DNA from: Pontiellaceae bacterium
GTDB lineage: Bacteria > Verrucomicrobiota > Kiritimatiellia > Kiritimatiellales > Pontiellaceae
DNA: 10,836 bases
Reading direction: 5' to 3'
Assembly (NCBI GenBank): GCA_016937035.1
Contig: JAFGWS010000076.1
Span: 1-10,836, forward strand
In this document: positions 1 to 6,720 of the stretch, in pieces
Layout of the letters: each line of letters begins with the position of its first letter
Position numbering within the stretch: the stretch's first letter is position 1
The notes under the pieces: generated by a model
What the model was told of the DNA's origin: nothing
What the model saw: only the letters and a program-made list of their open reading frames with translations
The model's database searches: none
Position numbers and translations under genes: made by a program

Positions 1-151
1 ACAGACCTTACCTCTTGCGGCATAGTCAATAAAGTATGCCTTCCTAAGGAACGCAAAATGGATAGAAGTTGAGATGTAAGGAACTAAAATCACTATATAT
101 AAATCCGAAAGTTTGGCGATCATATTAGCGATAGGAATTCAGACCATATAT
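1..151. other. Left-edge intergenic stretch with a small inverted repeat
   Basis: No convincing gene lies here. One frame is open from base 1 to a TGA at 70-72 (23 codons), which could be the tail of a gene entering from the left, but it is too short to judge. GGCATA (19-24) and TATGCC (35-40) form a 6-base inverted repeat with a 10-base spacer, possibly an operator half-site pair. The stretch around 85-115 is A+T-rich. Nothing assigns a function. Confidence 0.3.
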
Positions 152-218
152 CACACGGAATACACGGAACCTGAGCAGCATTTTTTCCGTGTATTCGGTG
201 TGTTCCGTGGATTTTTTT
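152..218. repeat. Hairpin made of inverted and tandem 9-base units, followed by T7
   Basis: The arms CACACGGAATACACGGAA (152-169) and TTCCGTGTATTCGGTGTG (185-202) are complementary except for one base, around a 15-base loop. The right side consists of three successive 9-base units TTCCGTGTA, TTCGGTGTG and TTCCGTGGA (185-211). The left arm is two such units in reverse. A run of seven T follows at 212-218. The element sits just past the stop codon of mtaB, so it may protect or end that transcript. Read on the plus strand, the late T-run makes it resemble a terminator, though the run starts 9 bases after the stem. It could also be a copy of a dispersed intergenic repeat, which one window cannot show. 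Confidence 0.7.
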
Positions 219-244
219 CGCCCCGGCAACCAGAATGTTGCCGC

Positions 245-1516
245 TTAGCATTCAAGCCCGTCGGCGGTGGCGTGTTGGGCGCGGAGGGAGATGATTTTTC
301 CTTCCAGCGGCTCGGTGGTGCTGAACTGAACAGGGACATAGTGTTCGGAATAGCCGGAGGCGGTTCCGTTTTTAACCTGCTCGACGAGGACGTTGGTTGT
401 TTGATCTAGGAAGCTGCGGTGATATTCGAGGGCCAGCGTTTCACCGAATTGGTGCAGCCGATCGCTCCGCGCTGCGGCGACCGCACCGTCGATTTGATTG
501 GGCATTTTGGCGGCGGGCGTGTTGGGCCGCGGGGAGTAAGTGAAAATGTGCATCTTGGAGAACCCGACTTTTCGGCAGAAGTCGTAGCATTCTTCGAAAT
601 GTGCGTTGGTCTCGCCGGGAAAGCCGACGATGACATCGGTGGTGAAGGCGGGGTTGTTGAGCGCGGTGCGGGCGCGCTGGACGGCATCGAAATATTCCGC
701 AGTCGTGTAGCCGCGCCGCATGGCGCTGAGCGTGGCATCGGAGCCGGACTGGAGCGAGAGGTGAAGATGCGGCATAATATTGGGCGCGGAGGCCCAGACC
801 TCCAGCAGTTCGTCGGTCAGTTCGCCGGGATGCAGGCTGGAGAGGCGAATGCGACCGATGTTGGGAACATCAATGAGCCGGCGCAGTAGTTCGGCGAGGG
901 AGGTGCCGGTTTTGCGCCCGTAGAGGCCGACGCTGACGCCGGTGACGACGATTTCGCGGTAGCCGGATCGGGTGAGGGCTTTGGCCTCGGCTACGGCGTT
1001 TTGGATGGTTTTGTCGCGTGGGGCTTTACGCAGTTGGGGAATGATGCAGTAGGAGCAACCAATGTCGCAGCCGTCCTGCACCTTGAGGAATGCGCGGGTA
1101 TGGTCGCCGAAGCGGGAGAGGATAAAGGTGTCGGTTTCAATGTTGCTTTCGACGGCGTTGGGCAGGTCGAGTGAGTCAAGGCATTCAGCCAGGCGTTCCA
1201 GCCAGTCGGGTCCGGCGGAAATGCGGTAGAGCGGGGCCTGATCGACCTGGGTGAGGGTATTGTCGGCGGCACAGCCGGTAACGATGATGCGGGCAAGCGG
1301 ATTGCTGCGCTGCATACGACGGATGGTTTGGCGCGATTTTTGGGCAGCCGCGGAGGTAACGCCGCAGGTGTGAATGATCATCAAATCCGCCTCAGCGGTA
1401 GAGCCGGCCTTTGCAAGGCCGCAGCGTTCGAGGAGCTGTTCGATCTGCTGCGCGTCGTATTGGTTGACCTTACAGCCGAGAACGTTGACTCGGTAGGTTG
1501 TTGCATTATTGTTCAT
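245..1516 (-). CDS. mtaB: tRNA (t6A37) methylthiotransferase MtaB
   Basis: Radical-SAM enzyme that adds a methylthio group to C2 of N6-threonylcarbamoyladenosine at position 37 of ANN-decoding tRNAs, giving ms2t6A. The 423-residue product has the family layout. An N-terminal UPF0004 domain carries three cysteines for the auxiliary cluster (C15 in LGCKVNQ, C51 in HTCGVT, C82 in TGCA). The radical-SAM CxxxCxxC follows (C150, C154, C157 in DGCDIGCSYC). A C-terminal TRAM-like segment spans about residues 355-415. The LGCKVNQ and HTCGVT context favours MtaB over MiaB or RimO. I chose the ATG at 1514-1516 because GAGAGGAA lies just upstream (1519-1526) and the family homology begins there. An in-frame ATG at 1624 would add 36 residues unlike the family. 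The gene is divergent from the pilin operon. H49 replaces the Asn more usual before TC, a minor variation. Confidence 0.93.
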   Translation of the reverse strand: MNNNATTYRVNVLGCKVNQYDAQQIEQLLERCGLAKAGSTAEADLMIIHTCGVTSAAAQKSRQTIRRMQRSNPLARIIVTGCAADNTLTQVDQAPLYRISAGPDWLERLAECLDSLDLPNAVESNIETDTFILSRFGDHTRAFLKVQDGCDIGCSYCIIPQLRKAPRDKTIQNAVAEAKALTRSGYREIVVTGVSVGLYGRKTGTSLAELLRRLIDVPNIGRIRLSSLHPGELTDELLEVWASAPNIMPHLHLSLQSGSDATLSAMRRGYTTAEYFDAVQRARTALNNPAFTTDVIVGFPGETNAHFEECYDFCRKVGFSKMHIFTYSPRPNTPAAKMPNQIDGAVAAARSDRLHQFGETLALEYHRSFLDQTTNVLVEQVKNGTASGYSEHYVPVQFSTTEPLEGKIISLRAQHATADGLEC

Positions 1517-1624
1517 GGTTCCTCTCAAAAATGAGATTTTTTCGACGATGAATTGTTTAGAGGTTCGCGGGAGCGGAATCAAGCGCGGGTTTATTATGTA
1601 TGCGAAACGGCGGATTTTCGGCAT

Positions 1625-1645
1625 TTTGTACCGGATTGGTACAAA
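1625..1645. promoter_or_regulatory. Operator-like perfect palindrome TTTGTACC-N5-GGTACAAA
   Basis: Two 8-base arms, TTTGTACC (1625-1632) and GGTACAAA (1638-1645), are exactly inverted around GGATT. The site lies between divergent genes, 88 bases before the first pilin start and 108 bases before the mtaB start. That is a typical place for a dimeric repressor or activator site. I cannot assign it to a named regulator. No regulator gene is in the window. Confidence 0.5.
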
Positions 1646-1646
1646 T

Positions 1647-1670
1647 AAAACAGAGTTACCCTGTTTTTTT
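1647..1670. terminator. Weak terminator-like or attenuator hairpin ahead of the pilin operon
   Basis: AAAACAG (1647-1653) pairs with CTGTTTT (1661-1667) around a 7-base loop and runs into further T residues to 1670. The stem has only three G-C pairs, so it is weak. The A-run and T-run flanks make it look like a terminator on either strand. It could stop stray transcription between the divergent genes or act as a leader structure of the pilin mRNA. Confidence 0.3.
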
Positions 1671-1733
1671 GTTGTTGTTGGCGGGGGAACTGCTTATGAA
1701 GGAAGCGGATGAGTATCGAATTTAGGTAACGAT

Positions 1734-2138
1734 ATGGTAAAAAAACGAAACAGGCAGGGTGTGACCGTGATTGAGGCACTGCTGGCCGTCTCGCTGGTGG
1801 CGGTGGCGGCGGCGGGCTCGGCGAAGCTCGTGGTTGCAGCCCGGCAGTTGGCCGATGCGGTGACCGACAAGCATAAGGCCACTCAGCTGATTCGCAACCA
1901 AATCGAGCGGATCGATATGTCGAGCTTTGATGACCTCGATATGTGGGCGGTGAACGAGCAGGTGATTGACGAAACGGGAACGGCGAGTCTGGACGGGCGT
2001 TTTCGCATGACCACAACGGTTACGCATCCGTATACGAATCTGACACAGGTGGTCATCCGGGTGGATACACAGAGTCGAAAGACCCTTGAATTCGGATCGG
2101 CCGGCCAAGAGATAACTATGTTTATATCGGATATATGA
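1734..2138 (+). CDS. Prepilin-like protein, PilV/GspI type
   Basis: A small minor pseudopilin of 134 residues, expected to sit in the inner membrane until processed and then enter the tip of a type IV pilus or type II secretion pseudopilus. The class III signal is clear: basic MVKKRNRQ, then G9|V10TVIE with Glu at mature position +5 and a hydrophobic, Ala-rich helix to about residue 30. A short globular part follows, ending in a strand-like ITMFISDI. Size and position at the head of a V-W-X-like order suggest PilV or GspI, but the globular part gives no firm family match by eye. The start has a modest AGGTAA (1724-1729) upstream. Its TGA overlaps the next start as ATGA, which implies translational coupling. 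Confidence 0.8.
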   Translation: MVKKRNRQGVTVIEALLAVSLVAVAAAGSAKLVVAARQLADAVTDKHKATQLIRNQIERIDMSSFDDLDMWAVNEQVIDETGTASLDGRFRMTTTVTHPYTNLTQVVIRVDTQSRKTLEFGSAGQEITMFISDI

Positions 2139-4150
2139 TGAAAAAGAAAAAAGGATTTACTTTAGTGGAAGCCTCGGCGGCGATATCAATTTTTATCATC
2201 GGCATCGCGATGATTATTGGTGGTTATATGTATCTTCAGAAAAACAGTCTGGAGCAATTGAGTCAGGATAAGCTGGATATGAATGTCGGTCTGGCGGTAC
2301 AGCGACTGCAGATGGAAATGCGCCTGAGTTCTTTATATGAAATGACATTCTACCCGCCTTCTTCCCGCAAATATACTGCGGTCAGCTTTCCAATGTTGGA
2401 CAGACAAGATGCTGAATCTGGAGTCTGGACTTCCACAGTGATCTATCATGCTTTCGGACAGGGGGATGATCAGCGCCTGCTCCGCACGGAATTTACGCCG
2501 CGCGATAATTCGCTGACGGTGGAGGAGCGGTTAGCTCAGCTCGCCACGGTAGTTCGAGACGGGAACGGGGACAATGCGGAGAATGGTGCCAATGCCAAGA
2601 CAACAACGCTGTTCCAGCATGTATTTGATTGGTCTATTGTCCCACAGGGAAGCGCATATGACGGATATAGTTCTCGTGAGCAAAGAGATAGAACCGCAAA
2701 TGTGGGGTTCGGAATTGTTGGCCCTGGACCGCATACGCTCCAGTTTAAAGTGACCGGCAAAGATGATCAGAGTACGGGATATAAGATCGGGTTAGATACA
2801 TTGAAAGCATCTACTTCAGGAATGGAACGGGAGGCCGAGGCTCAGAGTGTGAGTGGATCGCCAGTTCCGAGTGTTGACTATAATGCTTCGGGAACTTGGA
2901 GCGGATATCATCAACTTTCGTTTGATGCGACTGCGACGGGGCAGACCTTCAGCGTCTCTTTCTATAATGACCGCTGGGAGGACACGAATTTTGATCTGAG
3001 CGGCAGTACAAAATCCAATGTGAACGTAGGGCTTCCTGACACAAACTATGATCCTGCGGATCTTGTGTTGCATTTGGAGGGTGATACAACAAACTGGACG
3101 GCAATTGCTCAAACGGGCGATGATATTGGTATTGATGCTGGTTCAGGAGTTGCTTTTAAGGGTGCCGCTCTTCGCGTGATGTTACGTGGTGCATCCATGA
3201 GTGGCGGAGGGTTGTTGGGGCATGATGGAGCAAGATGTCGTGTTGCCTTTACTGCCGCAACGAATGCGTTGAGTATTGAAGAGGCCTATATTGACGAAGT
3301 GGTTGAGAGTTTTGATGTGGTTCCAAATACAGTAGGAAACCCGATGCAGCTTACTTTTTCTTCCGATGCAGGGTGTACGATTGCTGCAGGAACAACGGCT
3401 TGGTCCGACTACTTAAATTTCCCGATCGAATATGATAAAACTTACGCGGTGACACTATGGGTTGCGGATAATGAAACAGCTTGTCAGCCTAAGATATGGA
3501 CTGATCAAGGTGGAATAACAGGAACGTTTGTTCTTTCTACAAATACATTGTCCTCTGCTGATTTGGTTTCGACCAATTGGAGTACGCGTTCTGAAGTGAT
3601 CGCGCTGCCGGCTACGGTTGCTGTGAGTATGCTGCACACAATGTATCCATCCGTCGGGACCTATATATCTCCAGCCGTGGATACACAAATGGACAGTCCA
3701 CAGTATGATGCTATTGAATGGACCGAGGATTGTCCTCCCGGAACCTCGGTGGCGATCAAGGTCCGCTCGGGAAGCGATGCACAAATGAGTGATGCACCTG
3801 CATGGGCTTTGGTGTCGACAGTGTCATCTCCGGGAACATTGACATCCGTTAGCGCTAAGCGTTATGTTCAATACCAAGCAGCATTGTATTCAAATGGAAA
3901 CAACTCGCCAAAATTACGGGATATTGCTCTCCAGTGGGATGGTAGAACAAAAATGGTGGAAGTAGGTGGGGTTTTTATAAACGGTCCTGATTATGGACAA
4001 TTTGAGGTGACAATTGATGGGCAACCCTTGACCTCTCCGTTACGGGTCTCGGTGGTTGTTCAGGAAGAAATTCGAACGATGAATAATGAAGTCAAGACCG
4101 TCTATTCGACGGAAGGCTTCGAGTTAGCTCCAAGAAATACGGGGAAATAA
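2135..4150 (+). CDS. Outsized PilW/GspJ-like prepilin with a large extracellular beta-rich region
   Basis: The N-terminus MMKKKKG7|F8TLVE is a textbook type IV prepilin signal with Glu at +5, followed by a hydrophobic helix to about residue 34. Residues to about 175 read like a PilW/GspJ module (long helix, then a strand-rich head). PilW or GspJ proteins are usually about 200-350 residues; this one is 671. The extra part shows Gly/Asp/Thr-rich beta-sandwich-like sequence: GPGPHTLQFKVTG near 197, GTWSGYHQLSFDA near 252 and NDRWEDTNFD near 279. A second module near 509-603 has GTYISPAVDT and RYVQYQAALYSNG, a pattern seen in many secreted multidomain proteins. The last 65 residues may return to the pilin fold. 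Four cysteines lie in the middle and later region. The start overlaps the previous stop; ATG at 2138 is an alternative one codon later. The extension is visibly more A+T-rich than the first 400 bases. An adhesin or glycan-binding role is inference. Confidence 0.78.
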   Translation: MMKKKKGFTLVEASAAISIFIIGIAMIIGGYMYLQKNSLEQLSQDKLDMNVGLAVQRLQMEMRLSSLYEMTFYPPSSRKYTAVSFPMLDRQDAESGVWTSTVIYHAFGQGDDQRLLRTEFTPRDNSLTVEERLAQLATVVRDGNGDNAENGANAKTTTLFQHVFDWSIVPQGSAYDGYSSREQRDRTANVGFGIVGPGPHTLQFKVTGKDDQSTGYKIGLDTLKASTSGMEREAEAQSVSGSPVPSVDYNASGTWSGYHQLSFDATATGQTFSVSFYNDRWEDTNFDLSGSTKSNVNVGLPDTNYDPADLVLHLEGDTTNWTAIAQTGDDIGIDAGSGVAFKGAALRVMLRGASMSGGGLLGHDGARCRVAFTAATNALSIEEAYIDEVVESFDVVPNTVGNPMQLTFSSDAGCTIAAGTTAWSDYLNFPIEYDKTYAVTLWVADNETACQPKIWTDQGGITGTFVLSTNTLSSADLVSTNWSTRSEVIALPATVAVSMLHTMYPSVGTYISPAVDTQMDSPQYDAIEWTEDCPPGTSVAIKVRSGSDAQMSDAPAWALVSTVSSPGTLTSVSAKRYVQYQAALYSNGNNSPKLRDIALQWDGRTKMVEVGGVFINGPDYGQFEVTIDGQPLTSPLRVSVVVQEEIRTMNNEVKTVYSTEGFELAPRNTGK

Positions 4151-4151
4151 A

Positions 4152-5483
4152 ATGAAAAAATTAAATAAATCCAAAGATGCGTTTGTGCTGCTGATTGCGC
4201 TGGCATTTGTCAGCCTGCTGGCGCTGGGATCGACATTTCTGCTGAGAGTTAGCACGCAAAAAGCCTACACGGAGAATAAGCGGGTTTACACCGAAATGGC
4301 CCGAATTATTGCGGAGTCCGGCGTGCATATTTCAGTTTCTGCCATCGAGCGGGATAATTCGTTGATTGGATCGGGCTTTGATCCGATACCTGTTGGCGAT
4401 GGAACGGCAACAATAACAATCACAGAAACGGATCTTTCTGGTGATGTGTCATTAAGCAGCACAAGTTCGAACGAAAAATATTATGTGCTTAGTTCGACCG
4501 GAACATGGGGGAATCAAGTTTCTACCGTGGGGGTTCTGTTTCGATATACGCCGGCATCAGAAGGCGATTCTGAGATCGAAGAGTTGTTTGGTGGAGCGAT
4601 CTTTTGTGGTGGGGACATCACAATGGCAGGCGGAACTTCAATTAATTTAGCGGGAAGTGGTTCGGTTCATGCCAATGGGAACATTAGACTGACTGGTGGA
4701 GCCCGATTTAATAGTGGTTCTTTGGTTTCAACCAGTAGTGGGTTGAGTCTTTCTGGTGGAGTATACGTTGATGCCGATGTGAATTCAGCAACAACTCCAA
4801 GCATTCCTAATTGGGCCACATATTCGAGCTTTATTAGCGGTTCGGTTTCTGTCGGAAATGTTCCTGAGAAGATGATTGAGATTAACTTGGACCCCTATCG
4901 CTTATATGCCGAAAATAATGATATACCGGGACAGTCTTATAAAAACAAGCCGTGGAACTATGTGTACACCGATTCGTACATTTCTGCAGATGAATTAAAA
5001 AATGGAAAACTACAGGTTGGCTCTATGCAGGTTGTGCGGCCGGTTGGAGGTGTCCTCTGGGTAGAGGGTGAGGTCAAGTTTGCTGGAGGAAGTGTTGTTG
5101 ATGGATGTGTCATTGCAACAGGAGATATTGATGTCCGTGGTGGGATGACGCATAAACCAGCGAACGGACTTCCGTCGTTTATGAGTGTAAGCGGAAACGT
5201 TGATGTTGGTTCCGGGTGTACGGTGTATGGGCTTGTGTATTCTCATACTGGAAACATTGATATTCGGGGAGGTGCGACTGTTCAAGGAGCATTTATTTGT
5301 CCGCGTGGAGATTTTACTAACCACGGCGGTGGTTCGGTAGTTTACGACAATTCCACTCCAATGGGACCGAATGGTGAGGATGTAATGCAGGGCGTAAGCA
5401 ATGGTGGTTCGGGAGGCTCTTCTGGTGGAGCAGGCGGCTCAGGAAGTGAAGGTATACTGGAACTTGTTCGCTGGGTTGAATAA
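4152..5483 (+). CDS. PilX/GspK-like prepilin with bactofilin-like Gly-rich beta repeats
   Basis: The start lies one base after the previous stop, with GGGGAA (4141-4146) as a ribosome site, so this is the third gene of the operon. The N-terminus is KSKDA10|F11VLLIALAFVSLL, a hydrophobic helix like PilX or GspK. It has Ala instead of Gly before the cleavage point and no Glu at +5; absence of that Glu is normal for GspK-type subunits. Residues about 147-211 and 295-400 consist of short Gly-rich repeats (for example GGDITMAGG, GNIRLTGG, GDIDVRGG, GNIDIRGG), spaced like rungs of a beta-helix. They resemble the polymer-forming (bactofilin-like) domains often attached to PilX-type proteins. A Gly/Ser-rich linker (about 417-434) leads to a short end, LELVRWVE. 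The role is probably a pilus-tip or pseudopilus-tip component carrying a rigid surface domain. A pilin-independent surface protein is a less likely alternative. Confidence 0.72.
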   Translation: MKKLNKSKDAFVLLIALAFVSLLALGSTFLLRVSTQKAYTENKRVYTEMARIIAESGVHISVSAIERDNSLIGSGFDPIPVGDGTATITITETDLSGDVSLSSTSSNEKYYVLSSTGTWGNQVSTVGVLFRYTPASEGDSEIEELFGGAIFCGGDITMAGGTSINLAGSGSVHANGNIRLTGGARFNSGSLVSTSSGLSLSGGVYVDADVNSATTPSIPNWATYSSFISGSVSVGNVPEKMIEINLDPYRLYAENNDIPGQSYKNKPWNYVYTDSYISADELKNGKLQVGSMQVVRPVGGVLWVEGEVKFAGGSVVDGCVIATGDIDVRGGMTHKPANGLPSFMSVSGNVDVGSGCTVYGLVYSHTGNIDIRGGATVQGAFICPRGDFTNHGGGSVVYDNSTPMGPNGEDVMQGVSNGGSGGSSGGAGGSGSEGILELVRWVE

Positions 5484-5506
5484 CAGGTTTTGTTCAAATA
5501 CGAGGT

Positions 5507-5536
5507 AATCCGCCTGTGATGTTCAGGCGGATTTTT
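5507..5536 (+). terminator. Rho-independent terminator of the pilin operon
   Basis: AATCCGCCTG (5507-5516) and CAGGCGGATT (5524-5533) make a perfect 10-base-pair stem with a 7-base loop, and the T-run continues to 5536. It lies 23 bases after the stop codon of the PilX-like gene and separates that operon from pyrE. Confidence 0.9.
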
Positions 5537-5623
5537 GGTGTTCGGCTCTGAGCAGAAGAAATTTTTGTCCTCTATAGAATAGGGGCGTCATTCTCTATTT
5601 AATCAGATAAAGGGAGAGAATTT
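5537..5623 (+). promoter_or_regulatory. pyrE upstream region with ribosome binding site
   Basis: After the terminator, this short spacer should contain the pyrE promoter. TATAGAAT (5573-5580) is a possible -10, but no good -35 stands at the right distance. The ribosome site AGGGAGAG (5611-5618) lies 5 bases before the GTG start and fixes it. I see no PyrR-type or attenuator structure. Confidence 0.4.
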
Positions 5624-6199
5624 GTGAAACAGGAAGATGTATTAAAGTTTTTCGAGGAGACCGGCGCGCTGCTGAATGGGCATTTTGAGCTGCGGTCAGG
5701 GCTGCACAGCAATCGGTTTTTTCAGTGTGCGCTGGTGCTGCAGTATCCACGGATTGCCGGACAGCTGTGCGAAGCGCTGGTAGAAAAGATGAAGCAGGAG
5801 CTTCAGGATCTGGAAGTGGATACAGTCATTGCGCCGGCAATGGGCGGCATTACCATCGGCCACGATGTAGCGCGGGCTCTGGGTGTGCGCTTTATTTTTG
5901 TGGAGAAGGAAAACAACGAGCTGAAGCTGCGTCGTTTTAAGATCAAAGAAGGCGAACGCTTTGTGGTGGCCGAAGATGTGGTGACCCGCGGCGGGCGCGT
6001 GCAGGAGACGATCGATATTGTAAAGGAAAACGGCGGCGTGGTGAGTGCCATCGGCATTCTGGTCAACCGCAGCGGCGGAAAAGCGGAGTTTGAGGCTCCG
6101 CTCGTGAGCCTGCTGGAAATTGAGCCGGTCACCTACGATCCCTCCGACTGTCCGCTCTGCCGGGAAGGTCTGGAGCTGGTTCATCCGGGCAGCAAATAA
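5624..6199 (+). CDS. pyrE: Orotate phosphoribosyltransferase
   Basis: Converts orotate and PRPP to orotidine 5'-phosphate in de novo pyrimidine synthesis, in the cytoplasm. The 191-residue protein has the OPRT N-terminus GHFELRSGLHSNRFFQC (residues 19-35). The PRPP motif FVVAEDVVTRGGR is at 113-125, with the acidic pair E117-D118. The Cys-pair ending DCPLCREG (175-182) is typical of the Thermus-type PyrE subfamily. The PRPP loop reads TRGGR where TTGGS is more usual; this may be a lineage trait. It starts with GTG, supported by the purine-rich AGGGAGAG five bases upstream. It is followed after 40 bases by the GreA/B-like gene on the same strand, probably in one transcript. Confidence 0.92.
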   Translation: MKQEDVLKFFEETGALLNGHFELRSGLHSNRFFQCALVLQYPRIAGQLCEALVEKMKQELQDLEVDTVIAPAMGGITIGHDVARALGVRFIFVEKENNELKLRRFKIKEGERFVVAEDVVTRGGRVQETIDIVKENGGVVSAIGILVNRSGGKAEFEAPLVSLLEIEPVTYDPSDCPLCREGLELVHPGSK

Positions 6200-6239
6200 G
6201 GTTTCAAATTTCGAGGCCAAGCGGGTATAAACCGCCGCC

Positions 6240-6704
6240 ATGAAACAATCCGTCATAGAGGCTGTCATCCGGAAGCTGGAAGAGGAGCTGGTGCGTCAGG
6301 CGCAGGCTAACGTCACCTCCAATGCAGCAACCACCTTCAGTGCGGCAAACGCGGATAAGCAGCGCGATACCACCGGCTTTGAGGCCGCTTTTCTCGCCCG
6401 CGGCTATGCGCGCCACTGCATAGACCTCAAGCATCAGCTGGACGAACTCAAAGCGATGAAGGTCGAGGATTTTAGCGGGCAGGAGATCGACATCGGAGCG
6501 CTGGTCGAAGTGGAGATGGGCGGGGAGATCGATCAATACCTGCTGCTCTTCTGTGGTGGCGGGACTGAGGTGAATGTTGACGGGCAGCGCACGACTGTGA
6601 TTACGCCCGATTCTCCGCTGGGCGCCGCGCTGGTCGGCAATGTCGAAGCGGGCTTTATCGAGCTTCCCTCCGGCCTTGAAGGCATTATTCTCTCGGTTTA
6701 CTGA
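6240..6704 (+). CDS. GreA/GreB-like transcription elongation factor (short family)
   Basis: A 154-residue protein whose second half matches the GreA/B C-terminal FKBP-like domain: IDIGALVEVEMGG near 83-95, and ITPDSPLGAALVGNVEAG, which parallels the SPIGRALIG segment of GreA. The first half is a charged helical region with DTTGFEAAFLARGYAR (43-58), resembling the DTRGLEASYL stretch of a compact GreA/B-related family rather than the long GreA coiled coil. It may bind RNA polymerase, but whether it restarts arrested complexes as GreA does is uncertain, since the classical acidic tip is not evident. No clear Shine-Dalgarno precedes the ATG, so translation may depend on pyrE 40 bases upstream. 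It is probably the last gene of the pyrE operon. Confidence 0.75.
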   Translation: MKQSVIEAVIRKLEEELVRQAQANVTSNAATTFSAANADKQRDTTGFEAAFLARGYARHCIDLKHQLDELKAMKVEDFSGQEIDIGALVEVEMGGEIDQYLLLFCGGGTEVNVDGQRTTVITPDSPLGAALVGNVEAGFIELPSGLEGIILSVY

Positions 6705-6720
6705 TACACGCCAATACGTC

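Larger units (their letters stand above)
1517..1733. promoter_or_regulatory. Divergent intergenic region between mtaB and the pilin operon
   Basis: This 217-base spacer must hold the start signals for mtaB (minus) and for the prepilin operon (plus). It contains the palindrome at 1625-1645 and the hairpin at 1647-1670, listed separately. On the minus strand TACATAAT (complement near 1594-1601) could serve as a -10 for mtaB, but I find no good -35. On the plus strand TACAAA (1640-1645) inside the palindrome could be a -10, again with a poor -35. A nine-residue open frame with a purine-rich GGGGGA ahead of it occupies 1696-1725. Exact promoters are not resolved by eye. Confidence 0.45.

Noticed and set aside
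1..72. Open frame entering from the left edge
   Set aside because: Only 23 codons with no recognisable motif; listed as intergenic instead.
152..211. CRISPR-like repeat
   Set aside because: Units are 9 bases without spacers and include inverted copies, so it is a palindromic intergenic element and not a CRISPR array.
1517..1624. In-frame 36-residue N-terminal extension of MtaB from the ATG at 1624
   Set aside because: It lacks family similarity, starts at the edge of the palindrome, and a good ribosome site stands at the internal ATG (1516).
5696..6268. Minus-strand open frame of 190 codons opposite pyrE
   Set aside because: pyrE has complete family motifs; the antisense frame has none.
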